Below are positions 1-6,118 of a stretch of DNA of 10,089 nt, one piece after another. The position numbers and the translations under genes are program-made. The DNA comes from JAENVU01 sp031430375 (GTDB taxonomy: Bacteria; Actinomycetota; Acidimicrobiia; IMCC26256; JAENVU01), in the NCBI GenBank assembly GCA_031430375.1, contig JANPBJ010000182.1:1-10089 (forward strand), given 5' to 3'. Position 1 is the stretch's first letter; every line of letters starts with the position of its first letter. A model generated the notes under the pieces. That model was not told the origin of the DNA, made no database searches, and saw nothing but the letters and a program-made list of their open reading frames with translations.

Positions 1-1
1 C

Positions 2-1525
2 GATGCCAACTCGCAGGTGGTGCTGAACCAGCTCTACAAGCACACGCCGATGCAGTCGAACTTCGCGGTGCACATGCTCGCGCTGGTCGACGGTGTGCCG
101 CGTCTGCTCAATCTGCGCAACGCACTCCAGGTCTATATCGACCACCAGGTCGTGGTGATCACGCGCCGTACCGAATACCGATTGCGCGAGGCGCGGGATC
201 GCGCGCACATCGTCGAGGGTCTGGTGCGAGCGCTGGATGCGATCGATGCGATCATTGCCTTGATCCGCGCGTCGGCCGATACCGACGCCGCCCGCACCGG
301 GTTGATGGATGCGCCATTCGAGTTCAGCGACGTGCAGGCGAAGCACATCTTGGAGATGCCGCTGCGGCGTCTGGCCCAGCTTGAACACCAGAAGCTGCTC
401 GACGAGTACGCAGTGCTCCAGGCCAAGATCGCCGACCTCGAAAGCATCCTCGGCAGCGATGCCAAGAAGATGGCGGTGATCAAGGAGGAACTGGCAGAAG
501 TTCGCGACAAGTTCTCCGAGGGTCGTCGCACTCAGGTCACGCTCGACACCGGCGACATCGCAGACCTTGACCTCATTGAGGACGAGGAAGTGGTGGTGGT
601 GCTCTCCAACAAGGGCTACGTGAAGACCGTCGCCGCCGATGCGTTTCGCAAGCAGGGCCGCGGCGGAAAGGGTGTGCGCGGATCGAGCCTCAAGGACGAG
701 GACTACGTGGAGCATCTGCTCACGACCACCGCGCACTCGTACCTCTTGTTCTTCTCGAACCGCGGCAAGGTGTACCGGCTGCGCGCGCACGAGATCCCCA
801 TGAAGGAACGCACGGCGCGGGGTACCGCGATCGTGAACCTTCTCGCGCTTGGGCCGGAAGAGCGTGTGCAAGCCGTGATCGACACGCGGACCTACGAAGA
901 TGGGTCGTACCTGTTCTTCGCTACCCAGCGCGGACAAGTGAAGAAGACGAAGATGTCCGAGTACGACTCGTCGCTGCGCACCGGGTTGATCGCGATCAAC
1001 CTCAAGCCCGACGATGAGCTGGTGCGCGTGATCCAGACCACCGGCGAAGAAGACATCTTCATGGTGTCGCGCAACGGGATGACCATTCGGTTCTCCGAGA
1101 CGAATGTGCGGGCCATGGGCCGCGCCGCGGCGGGCGTGCGGGGCATGAAGTTGAAGAACGCGGAAGACGCGGTGGTGTCCTGCGATGTGGCCAAAGATGA
1201 TTCCGTGATGTTGTTCGTGAGCGCGAGCGGACACGGGAAGCGCACAAAGTTGGAGCGGTTCAACATCCAGGGTCGGGGTGGCCAGGGTGTGCGGGGTATG
1301 AAGGTGACGGCGAGTCGCGTGGGTGTGGTGGCCGCATTCACGGTGGCACCCGATGATGAGATCCTCGTCTTTTCCTCGGCGGGCAATATCATTCGCACCG
1401 GCGTTCGGGATATCTCTTCGCAGGGCCGAGATGCCACCGGGGTCAAGGTGGCGGCGGTCAAGGGCGAGGAGAGCGTGGTCGCCGTAGCTCTCGTGCTTGA
1501 GGGCACTGAGGAGGAGGACACCTAG
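2..1525 (+). CDS. gyrA: DNA gyrase subunit A, C-terminal part (5' end outside window)
   Basis: GyrA is the breakage-reunion subunit of type IIA topoisomerase gyrase, which introduces negative supercoils in DNA using ATP bound by GyrB. The frame is open from base 2, so the winged-helix and catalytic tyrosine part lies upstream. The opening stretch QVVLNQLYKHTPMQ and the following HMLALVDGVPR belong to the tower and coiled-coil region, and the long helical segment at about 120-540 forms the coiled-coil gate. From about 545 on comes the beta-pinwheel DNA-wrapping domain with repeated blades. A GyrA-box-like motif QGRGGKG is at 653-673 and a second one, QGRGGQG, at 1268-1288, about 205 residues apart, as reported for the two boxes of mycobacterial gyrases. 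The protein ends in an acidic tail (EGTEEEDT). The next gene starts 2 nt after the stop. Identification is firm. Confidence 0.98.
   Translation, partial: DANSQVVLNQLYKHTPMQSNFAVHMLALVDGVPRLLNLRNALQVYIDHQVVVITRRTEYRLREARDRAHIVEGLVRALDAIDAIIALIRASADTDAARTGLMDAPFEFSDVQAKHILEMPLRRLAQLEHQKLLDEYAVLQAKIADLESILGSDAKKMAVIKEELAEVRDKFSEGRRTQVTLDTGDIADLDLIEDEEVVVVLSNKGYVKTVAADAFRKQGRGGKGVRGSSLKDEDYVEHLLTTTAHSYLLFFSNRGKVYRLRAHEIPMKERTARGTAIVNLLALGPEERVQAVIDTRTYEDGSYLFFATQRGQVKKTKMSEYDSSLRTGLIAINLKPDDELVRVIQTTGEEDIFMVSRNGMTIRFSETNVRAMGRAAAGVRGMKLKNAEDAVVSCDVAKDDSVMLFVSASGHGKRTKLERFNIQGRGGQGVRGMKVTASRVGVVAAFTVAPDDEILVFSSAGNIIRTGVRDISSQGRDATGVKVAAVKGEESVVAVALVLEGTEEEDT
1509..1517 (+). promoter_or_regulatory. 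Ribosome binding site of the DUF3566 gene, inside the gyrA 3' end
   Basis: A repeated AGGAGG sequence lies in the codons of the GyrA acidic tail, 10 nt before the ATG at 1528. It supports that start and indicates co-translation with gyrA. The acidic tail (Glu-Glu-Glu-Asp) and the ribosome binding site share the same bases. Confidence 0.7.
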
Positions 1526-1527
1526 CG

Positions 1528-2004
1528 ATGGACTCGGCGGTGACAGCCACGGAAGCGACCACCGGACCTGGGTCAGGGCCGAGCAATGTGGTGGCGTCGG
1601 GTGCCACGAAACCAGAGAAGTCGCGCAGGTCCAAGTCGCGAGGCGCGTCCGATTCCCCGGTGCGGAGGTCTCGGGTCGAGATGACCCGCGTCGACCTGTG
1701 GTCGGTACTCAAAGTGTCGTTCTGCTTCTACCTGGCCGGACTGGCGATGTTGCTCATCGCGGGCCTGGTGGTCTGGCTGCTCCTTGATGCGTCCGGCGGC
1801 CTTCATAATTTCGAGCGGTTCATGGGCGACATCATGAGTGCCAAGGACTACCGCTTGGTTGCGCCGCAGATTCTCTTGGGCTCCGCGTTGATCGGTCTTG
1901 TGGTCGTCGCGCTGATGACGATTATCACGGTCATCGCCGCCGCGTTGTACAACGTGTTCTCGGATCTCGTCGGCGGCGTCGAGGTCACCCTGGTGGAGGC
2001 CTAG
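1528..2004 (+). CDS. DUF3566 family two-helix membrane protein
   Basis: This 158-aa protein has a disordered, Ser/Thr/Gly-rich and then basic cytoplasmic N-terminus (residues 1-50), followed by the conserved DUF3566 domain. The segment VEMTRVDLWSVLKVSF leads into helix 1 (about 62-87). A short outer loop follows, then helix 2 (about 113-141) and the conserved closing motif LVGGVEVTL. DUF3566 proteins are actinobacterial and commonly sit directly behind gyrA. Their molecular role is not established, although a link to the cell envelope or division has been suggested for relatives. The ATG is 2 nt after the gyrA stop with a strong AGGAGG inside gyrA, so the pair is very likely one transcript and translationally coupled. 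Family assignment is confident; function is unknown. Confidence 0.92.
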   Translation: MDSAVTATEATTGPGSGPSNVVASGATKPEKSRRSKSRGASDSPVRRSRVEMTRVDLWSVLKVSFCFYLAGLAMLLIAGLVVWLLLDASGGLHNFERFMGDIMSAKDYRLVAPQILLGSALIGLVVVALMTIITVIAAALYNVFSDLVGGVEVTLVEA

Positions 2005-2019
2005 GAGTCAATCCACCAG
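1990..2019 (+). terminator. Hairpin over the DUF3566 stop codon, candidate terminator
   Basis: CTGGTGGA (1990-1997) and TCCACCAG (2012-2019) form a perfect 8-bp stem with a 14-nt loop that contains the DUF3566 TAG stop. It sits between the gyrA operon and the tRNA gene. There is no clear T tract after it (only GCTTTGG nearby), so it is a possible intrinsic terminator or a 3'-end stabilising hairpin, not a proven one. Confidence 0.45.
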
Positions 2020-2058
2020 CGGTGTGCTTTGGTTGGCTGCCAGTCGGGGCCAGCTTGG

Positions 2059-2064
2059 TAACGT
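2059..2064 (+). promoter_or_regulatory. Possible -10 element for tRNA-Ile
   Basis: TAACGT fits the actinobacterial TANNNT -10 consensus and lies 12 nt before the mature tRNA 5' end, a normal distance for a short 5' leader. The best -35 match, TTGGCT at 2033-2038, is 20 nt away, longer than usual, so the call is weak. Confidence 0.3.
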
Positions 2065-2076
2065 TGCACGCTTCGC

Positions 2077-2150
2077 GGGGCTATAGCTCAGTCGGTTAGA
2101 GCGCGTCCCTGATAAGGACGAGGTCGTAAGTTCGATTCTTACTAGCCCCA
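2077..2150 (+). tRNA. tRNA-Ile(GAU)
   Basis: A 74-nt cloverleaf folds fully. The acceptor stem is GGGGCTA (2077-2083) with TAGCCCC (2143-2149), and the discriminator is A2150. The D stem is GCTC/GAGC, with the two Gs in the loop. The anticodon stem is CGTCC/GGACG around loop CTGATAA, giving anticodon GAT at 2111-2113. The variable loop is AGGTC, and the T arm is GTAAG TTCGATT CTTAC. CCA is not encoded. It reads isoleucine AUC/AUU codons. The position downstream of gyrA is common in Actinomycetota, where a tRNA-Ala often follows; no second tRNA is present here. Confidence 0.98.
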
Positions 2151-2163
2151 CTCGCGATTCCCC

Positions 2164-3249
2164 ATGTCAGTAGCGGTGATGACTCCCGAGCAAACCCCAG
2201 AGTTCAGCGCCTCGGAACTCTTGCGTTGGCAGGAGGCCGGGTGTCGCCTTGGCGAGTCGCCTTCGGAGTTCTACGCGGCATTGTTTGGCCGCTTTGCCCA
2301 GGACTGTGATCGGGGTGATACCGCGATCGCGCGTCTGCTGGCACACGCTCCGATGACTCTGAACGCGGCGCCGCCGTTGCGCCTGATGGGGGGCGTGCAC
2401 CGTGGTGTGCTCACGGGCGAATTTCCCACTCTCGCGGCTGCCTGGCCCTCGCCGGACGGCACCCACATGGGCGACGTAGAACTCGCGTATGAGGAGATCC
2501 AACGGCTGGCGGCTGATCCGCCGGCGTCAGTGCTCGATGCGATGACCCGTGATCCCCAGACCAACGAGGTCGGCCGCTCCGCGTGCCTGGCTGCCGGTCT
2601 GGCCCAGATTGTGGCGGAGACCTCGCTCCCAGTGCGGCTTTTTGAGATCGGTGCCAGTGCGGGGTTGAATCTGCGGCTCGATCACTATTTCTATTCAGCG
2701 GGGTCGTCCAGCTGGGGCGATCCGCACTCGCGGTTGCGCTTCGACGACGCGCACTTCCTGGGGCACCCTCCTTTCGACGCGACGCCGGTGATCGTGGAAC
2801 GGCGCGGTTGCGATATCCATCCCCTTGACGGTGCGACCAATGCCGGCGCGACCACGCTGATGTCGTATGTGTGGCCCGACCAAACCGCGAGGATCGAACG
2901 GCTCCGTAGCGCGCTCGCGGTGGCGCGCACGATGCCCGTGGTCCTCGACCGTGCTTCAGCCGACGATTGGGTGAAGGAGCACGTCGCTCCCCTCGCGGGC
3001 ACCGTGACCGTCCTGATGCACTCCGTGATGTGGCAGTACATGCCTGCGGCAGTTCAGCAAGGAGTGGCGGAGACGGTGCAAGAACTTGCTGCCGGGGCGA
3101 CCATGGAAGCACCGACCGCGGTGCTCGAGATGGAACCGGTCGCGAACACGATCGCCATGGAGCTGGCGATCACGATATGGCCGAGCGGTGAGCGGCGCGT
3201 GGTTGGTCACTGCCACGGTCATGGCCCACCCCTGACCTGGCTGGAGTAA
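2164..3249 (+). CDS. DUF2332 family protein
   Basis: This 361-aa protein carries the DUF2332 hallmark LFEIGASAGLNLRLDHYFY (residues 159-177), preceded by the family's helical N-terminus (RWQEAGCRLGESPSEFYAAL) and followed by VMSYVWPDQ-like and SVMWQYMP motifs. DUF2332 is a common actinobacterial and proteobacterial family of unknown function. The E-I-G-x-S-A-G-L-N motif resembles motif I of class I SAM-dependent methyltransferases, but that is inference only. There is no signal peptide or membrane helix, so it is cytoplasmic. The ATG lies only 13 nt after the tRNA-Ile 3' end and has no visible ribosome binding site. Translation could start near-leaderless after tRNA 3' processing, or at Met6 (2179). 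A strong hairpin follows 12 nt after the stop. Confidence 0.88.
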   Translation: MSVAVMTPEQTPEFSASELLRWQEAGCRLGESPSEFYAALFGRFAQDCDRGDTAIARLLAHAPMTLNAAPPLRLMGGVHRGVLTGEFPTLAAAWPSPDGTHMGDVELAYEEIQRLAADPPASVLDAMTRDPQTNEVGRSACLAAGLAQIVAETSLPVRLFEIGASAGLNLRLDHYFYSAGSSSWGDPHSRLRFDDAHFLGHPPFDATPVIVERRGCDIHPLDGATNAGATTLMSYVWPDQTARIERLRSALAVARTMPVVLDRASADDWVKEHVAPLAGTVTVLMHSVMWQYMPAAVQQGVAETVQELAAGATMEAPTAVLEMEPVANTIAMELAITIWPSGERRVVGHCHGHGPPLTWLE

Positions 3250-3261
3250 CCATTGATGACC

Positions 3262-3303
3262 TTGGCGCACTTTCCATGCCCAGAGCCATGCGAAGTGCGC
3301 CAA
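3262..3303 (+). terminator. Strong hairpin after the DUF2332 gene
   Basis: TTGGCGCACTT (3262-3272) and AAGTGCGCCAA (3293-3303) form a perfect 11-bp stem. Inside it, CATG (3275-3278) pairs with CATG (3287-3290), leaving an 8-nt apical loop. It begins 12 nt after the DUF2332 stop and before the next promoter-like site, the right place for a terminator. It lacks a T run downstream, so it may act as a U-less actinobacterial terminator or a transcript-end stabiliser. The remainder of the 3250-3383 gap shows nothing else I can support. Confidence 0.6.
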
Positions 3304-3371
3304 AGTCGGGACGCGCAAGGCCCGAATGCCGGCGGACGCGCCAGCCACGGAGCGTTGGGGGATGGCGTCGG

Positions 3372-3377
3372 TATGCT
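3372..3377 (+). promoter_or_regulatory. -10 element of a probable leaderless promoter
   Basis: TATGCT matches TANNNT and ends 6 nt before an in-frame GTG at 3384. This is the spacing seen at leaderless actinobacterial genes, where transcription starts at the first base of the start codon. No good -35 box is visible. Confidence 0.45.
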
Positions 3378-3383
3378 CCGGGA

Positions 3384-3521
3384 GTGCGGGCATTTCGTCG
3401 AGGACTCATTGTGGTGTTTGTGGCGGCCGTGGCCGGCGGGTTGATGCGGCTACGCGGTAAGGGTGGCGTCCCACCCACCAACGGCGGTTGGCGCGAACTC
3501 GAAGCCCCCGACTTTCGTTGA
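3384..3521 (+). CDS. Small single-pass membrane protein, 45 aa, hypothetical
   Basis: The frame encodes a short basic N-terminus (VRAFRRG), one hydrophobic helix (residues 8-21, LIVVFVAAVAGGLM), a basic stretch (RLRGKGG) and a Pro/Gly/Trp tail ending GGWRELEAPDFR. The positive charges on both sides of the helix leave the topology open. The GTG start is chosen because it follows a TATGCT -10 box at leaderless distance. The same frame also extends upstream to an ATG at 3276, but that part is Arg-rich, lies within the hairpin and does not look like protein. Its TGA overlaps the TTG of the next gene (TTGA at 3518-3521), suggesting translational coupling with the oxidoreductase. No known family is recognised. 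Confidence 0.55.
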   Translation: MRAFRRGLIVVFVAAVAGGLMRLRGKGGVPPTNGGWRELEAPDFR

Positions 3522-4516
3522 GCACCGTCCTGCTCGTCGGAGTCGGTGAGGTTGGCGGTCGGGCGGCGCGCCAACTCGTCGAAACCCCCGGCGTCGAGCG
3601 GCTCCTCATTGCCGATGCCCGGCCCACTCGTGCGGCCGATATCGCGGCGGCCATGGGCGACCGATCCGAGATTGTCGATTGGCAACCAGGCACTGACCTT
3701 CCCGCGGGTGTGGACGTGGTCGCGTGCGCGGTACCCGGCGGCGACGACGTCACGATCGCCCGGGATGCCATCGAAGCCGGGGTGCAGTTCGTGTCGGCCT
3801 CCGACGACACCACCACGATTCAACGGCTACTCGAGCTCGATGACTCCGCGCGCGAACACGGAACGTCATTGGTGGCCGGCGCTGGTCTCGCGCCGGGGTT
3901 GGCCGACGTCCTGGTTCGCCTCGCGTCGGAGTCGTTCGACACCGTTGACGACGTCAACATCGCCCGCTGGGGCGCGGCGGGCGAAGCGAGCGCGAGCTCG
4001 GTACGCGTCGCCCTGGCAGACCGTGGCGCGGAACTTCGCGACGGTGTAGTCACCGAACTCCGCAAGCGCGGTGGCGAAGAGCTGGTGTGGTTTCCGAACC
4101 CCGTCGACGCCCGCCCGTGTGAACCGGTTGCGTGCGGACTCGAACTCCTCGCGCATGCAGTACCGGGACTCGCCCGCGCGACGGTGCGGTTTGCGCATGC
4201 AGAGAAGCCGACCCGTTCGTGGCCGCGTCGCGCCGATCCGATGAACGCGTGGGGTGCGCTGCGCGTTGAGGTGTGGGGAACTCGGGGCACCGCACGCGAA
4301 GCCGTGGTCTACGGCGCGATCGAACGGGCCGCGACCGCGGCAGGCACCGTGCTGGCGCTCACTGCCGCCGCGCTCACTGGTGCCTTGCCCGAGTTAGTGC
4401 GCCCGGTGCCGGGAGTACGTGGTCTCGGCGGTGTGGTGGAACCCCGTTCGTTCCTCGCGGAGCTCGCACGCCGAGGGGTGAAGGTAGCGATCTTCGAAGG
4501 CGTCCCGATCGCCTAA
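3518..4516 (+). CDS. Saccharopine dehydrogenase-like NAD(P)-binding oxidoreductase
   Basis: The protein opens with a Rossmann fold: the beta-strand STVLLVGVG, then the dinucleotide motif G-x-G-x-x-G-G (residues 8-14), and an acidic residue at the end of strand 2 (IADARP, D33) that would contact the cofactor ribose. The segments ACAVPGG, FVSASDD and GAGLAPGLADVLVRL (about 70-134) match the N-terminal part of saccharopine dehydrogenase-like (Sacchrp_dh_NADP) proteins. The substrate is unknown; these proteins are usually not true lysine-pathway enzymes. The TTG at 3518 puts the Rossmann strand right at the start and overlaps the upstream stop (TTGA). An alternative TTG at 3488 would add 10 basic residues. 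Neither has a clear ribosome binding site. The gene ends 3 nt before the convergent gene's stop, with no obvious terminator between them. Confidence 0.82.
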   Translation: MSTVLLVGVGEVGGRAARQLVETPGVERLLIADARPTRAADIAAAMGDRSEIVDWQPGTDLPAGVDVVACAVPGGDDVTIARDAIEAGVQFVSASDDTTTIQRLLELDDSAREHGTSLVAGAGLAPGLADVLVRLASESFDTVDDVNIARWGAAGEASASSVRVALADRGAELRDGVVTELRKRGGEELVWFPNPVDARPCEPVACGLELLAHAVPGLARATVRFAHAEKPTRSWPRRADPMNAWGALRVEVWGTRGTAREAVVYGAIERAATAAGTVLALTAAALTGALPELVRPVPGVRGLGGVVEPRSFLAELARRGVKVAIFEGVPIA

Positions 4517-4519
4517 CCG

Positions 4520-6046
4520 TCAGCGGGAAGCTGTCGGCGCGTCAGGTTCGACCGCCGGCACTGGTGTGTGACCGTCGGGCGACGATGGCGAGACCGGCGC
4601 GTCGGTGTTGGGTGGCGCGAGCGCATCGTCGTTCAGCGCGAGTGCCTGCACTGGCCATTCGGCCGCTTCGTCGGTGTGGCCGGTGAATCGATACATCGGA
4701 ACCACGTACTGCGTGGGCGCCGAGGGCTCACCGCCAAACCAGATCTGCGCGCCGAGCGCAACGTCGGTGACGAGGACGGTGATGGGGGGTTGCTCGGGGC
4801 AGAGTTCGGGACACGGCGCGCTGGGACACGTGCTGGCGGGATCCCCGCAATCAATCGCGATTGCGGGCTCGGGCGCGCCTAAGGCGACCGGACCTCCGCT
4901 TCCACCGTCGGACTCCAGTTGATCGAGCGCATCCTCGGGTGAGCGCAGCCCGTATTCACCAACCCGTTCGAGCGAAACCAACTGGCCGTTGAGACTGGTG
5001 ATCGCACCCCGATCGCCCACTTCCACGTACCACTCCAGCCCGTCGACCGGGGTGCCCTCGACAACTCGCTTCGCGCTGACGGACCGGCTGATGACGTACT
5101 CCTCGGTCTGCGGCGCGGCGCAGTCGACCGCCGGACCGCACACGGACTCCGTCGCAACACTCACGGCGCCACCATCGTTGACGGTGAATGACCACTCACC
5201 GTCGAGCACACCCATGCTGGTCAACGCCTCGCGGGCAATGGTCTTGGCGGCCTCGGCGCTTGGGAGATCCACAGGGACCGCGGACGGAATCTCTGAAATG
5301 GGTGTCGAAACGATCGACGGGTCGACGATGCACGTGTTGGCCGCATCCGGTGCCGGTGGTTCGCTGACCTCGCCCGGAAAACTGGGGGTGGGGGTTTGTG
5401 TGTCGGTGCCCACCTGCGATTCGGGTTCCCCGGCCACCCCGCACCCAGAGTCCGAACCGGTCGAGCCGTCGGTTGCACCGGCGGACGGTGAACCGTCAGA
5501 CGAGATCCGTCCGGACGAACTCTCCGACGTGGAATCCCCGGCGGAGCCGGGGGAGGCTTCGAACACGCCGGCCGACATCGAGACCCAGGTTCCCTGGTCG
5601 GTCACGCCCACGGAGAGCGAACCGTCCGAATCGGAAACCTCCCAACCTCGTCCGCCGTCGGCGTTCAAGGAGCGGACGTTGCCGTCGATGTGCAGGAGCC
5701 GCGCCCAGGTCGAGACCCGTTCCTGATCGACCGGGACTCCCACCAGCTTCCAGACCGGTCCGTGGTCGGCCAATGCGGGCAGCGTGCCGTCCACCACGTA
5801 GGTAACGCGTCCCGCGGCCATCGACATGTCGGCGGTGAGGCTGGCCCGCGCCGAGGCGCCCTCCGCGGCACTGCCCATCGTGGCGAGTGCCAGGCGCGGC
5901 GGCGCGGCGTCGTCTCGGTTCACCGCGATCGCAATCGCACCGGCGGCGATAACGGTCGCGCTGAGTGCCGCAATCATTCGCAGCGGTCCCCGGCTGCGGG
6001 ATTCGCGATCAACGGGCGTGGGCTCGGGCAACACCGATGTGGTCAT
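4520..6046 (-). CDS. Membrane-anchored secreted protein of unknown function, 508 aa, last gene of the transglutaminase operon
   Basis: A short cytoplasmic N-terminus (1-21) leads to one helix (about 22-42, rich in Ala and Ile), so the rest should lie outside the membrane. Residues about 60-165 form a first globular region (YVVDGTLPAL, WKLVGVPVD, HIDGNVRSL, TWVSMSAGVFE). A Ser/Gly/Asp/Pro linker (about 165-235) is followed by a second globular region (about 260-470) with a PepSY/YycI-like look (EWYVEVGDRGAITSLNGQL, EYGLRSPEDALDQLE, VVPMYRFTG), then a Pro-rich tail. Cysteines are at 202, 239, 303, 309, 400, 407, 412 and 416, eight in all, which suggests disulfides outside the cell. An AGGGAG ribosome binding site (6051-6056) is 4 nt before the ATG. 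It lies 72 nt behind the transglutaminase gene on the same strand. I do not recognise a named family; the PepSY-like reading is inference. Confidence 0.85.
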   Translation of the reverse strand: MTTSVLPEPTPVDRESRSRGPLRMIAALSATVIAAGAIAIAVNRDDAAPPRLALATMGSAAEGASARASLTADMSMAAGRVTYVVDGTLPALADHGPVWKLVGVPVDQERVSTWARLLHIDGNVRSLNADGGRGWEVSDSDGSLSVGVTDQGTWVSMSAGVFEASPGSAGDSTSESSSGRISSDGSPSAGATDGSTGSDSGCGVAGEPESQVGTDTQTPTPSFPGEVSEPPAPDAANTCIVDPSIVSTPISEIPSAVPVDLPSAEAAKTIAREALTSMGVLDGEWSFTVNDGGAVSVATESVCGPAVDCAAPQTEEYVISRSVSAKRVVEGTPVDGLEWYVEVGDRGAITSLNGQLVSLERVGEYGLRSPEDALDQLESDGGSGGPVALGAPEPAIAIDCGDPASTCPSAPCPELCPEQPPITVLVTDVALGAQIWFGGEPSAPTQYVVPMYRFTGHTDEAAEWPVQALALNDDALAPPNTDAPVSPSSPDGHTPVPAVEPDAPTASR

Positions 6047-6050
6047 GTAT

Positions 6051-6056
6051 CTCCCT
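6051..6056 (-). promoter_or_regulatory. Ribosome binding site of the 508-aa protein gene
   Basis: On the minus strand AGGGAG stands 4 nt before the ATG at 6046. It fixes that start. The 72-nt gap to the transglutaminase gene shows no clear hairpin, so transcription from upstream probably reads through. Confidence 0.6.
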
Positions 6057-6118
6057 TGGCGACCCCCGGACGTGTGCCAGAAGGAACGATCTTGAGCAGT
6101 CTGACGACTCGGAGCCGC

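Noticed and set aside
2077..2150. tRNA-Ile as an integration (att) site
   Set aside because: No integrase and no repeat of the tRNA 3' end were seen within the window.
3276..3383. ATG start for the small membrane protein
   Set aside because: The first 36 codons are Arg-rich, overlap the hairpin and lack a ribosome binding site; the GTG at 3384 fits the leaderless promoter.
4989..5726. 245-aa plus-strand frame
   Set aside because: It is Ser/Thr/Pro-rich antisense of the 508-aa gene, which has a membrane helix, ribosome binding site and operon context.
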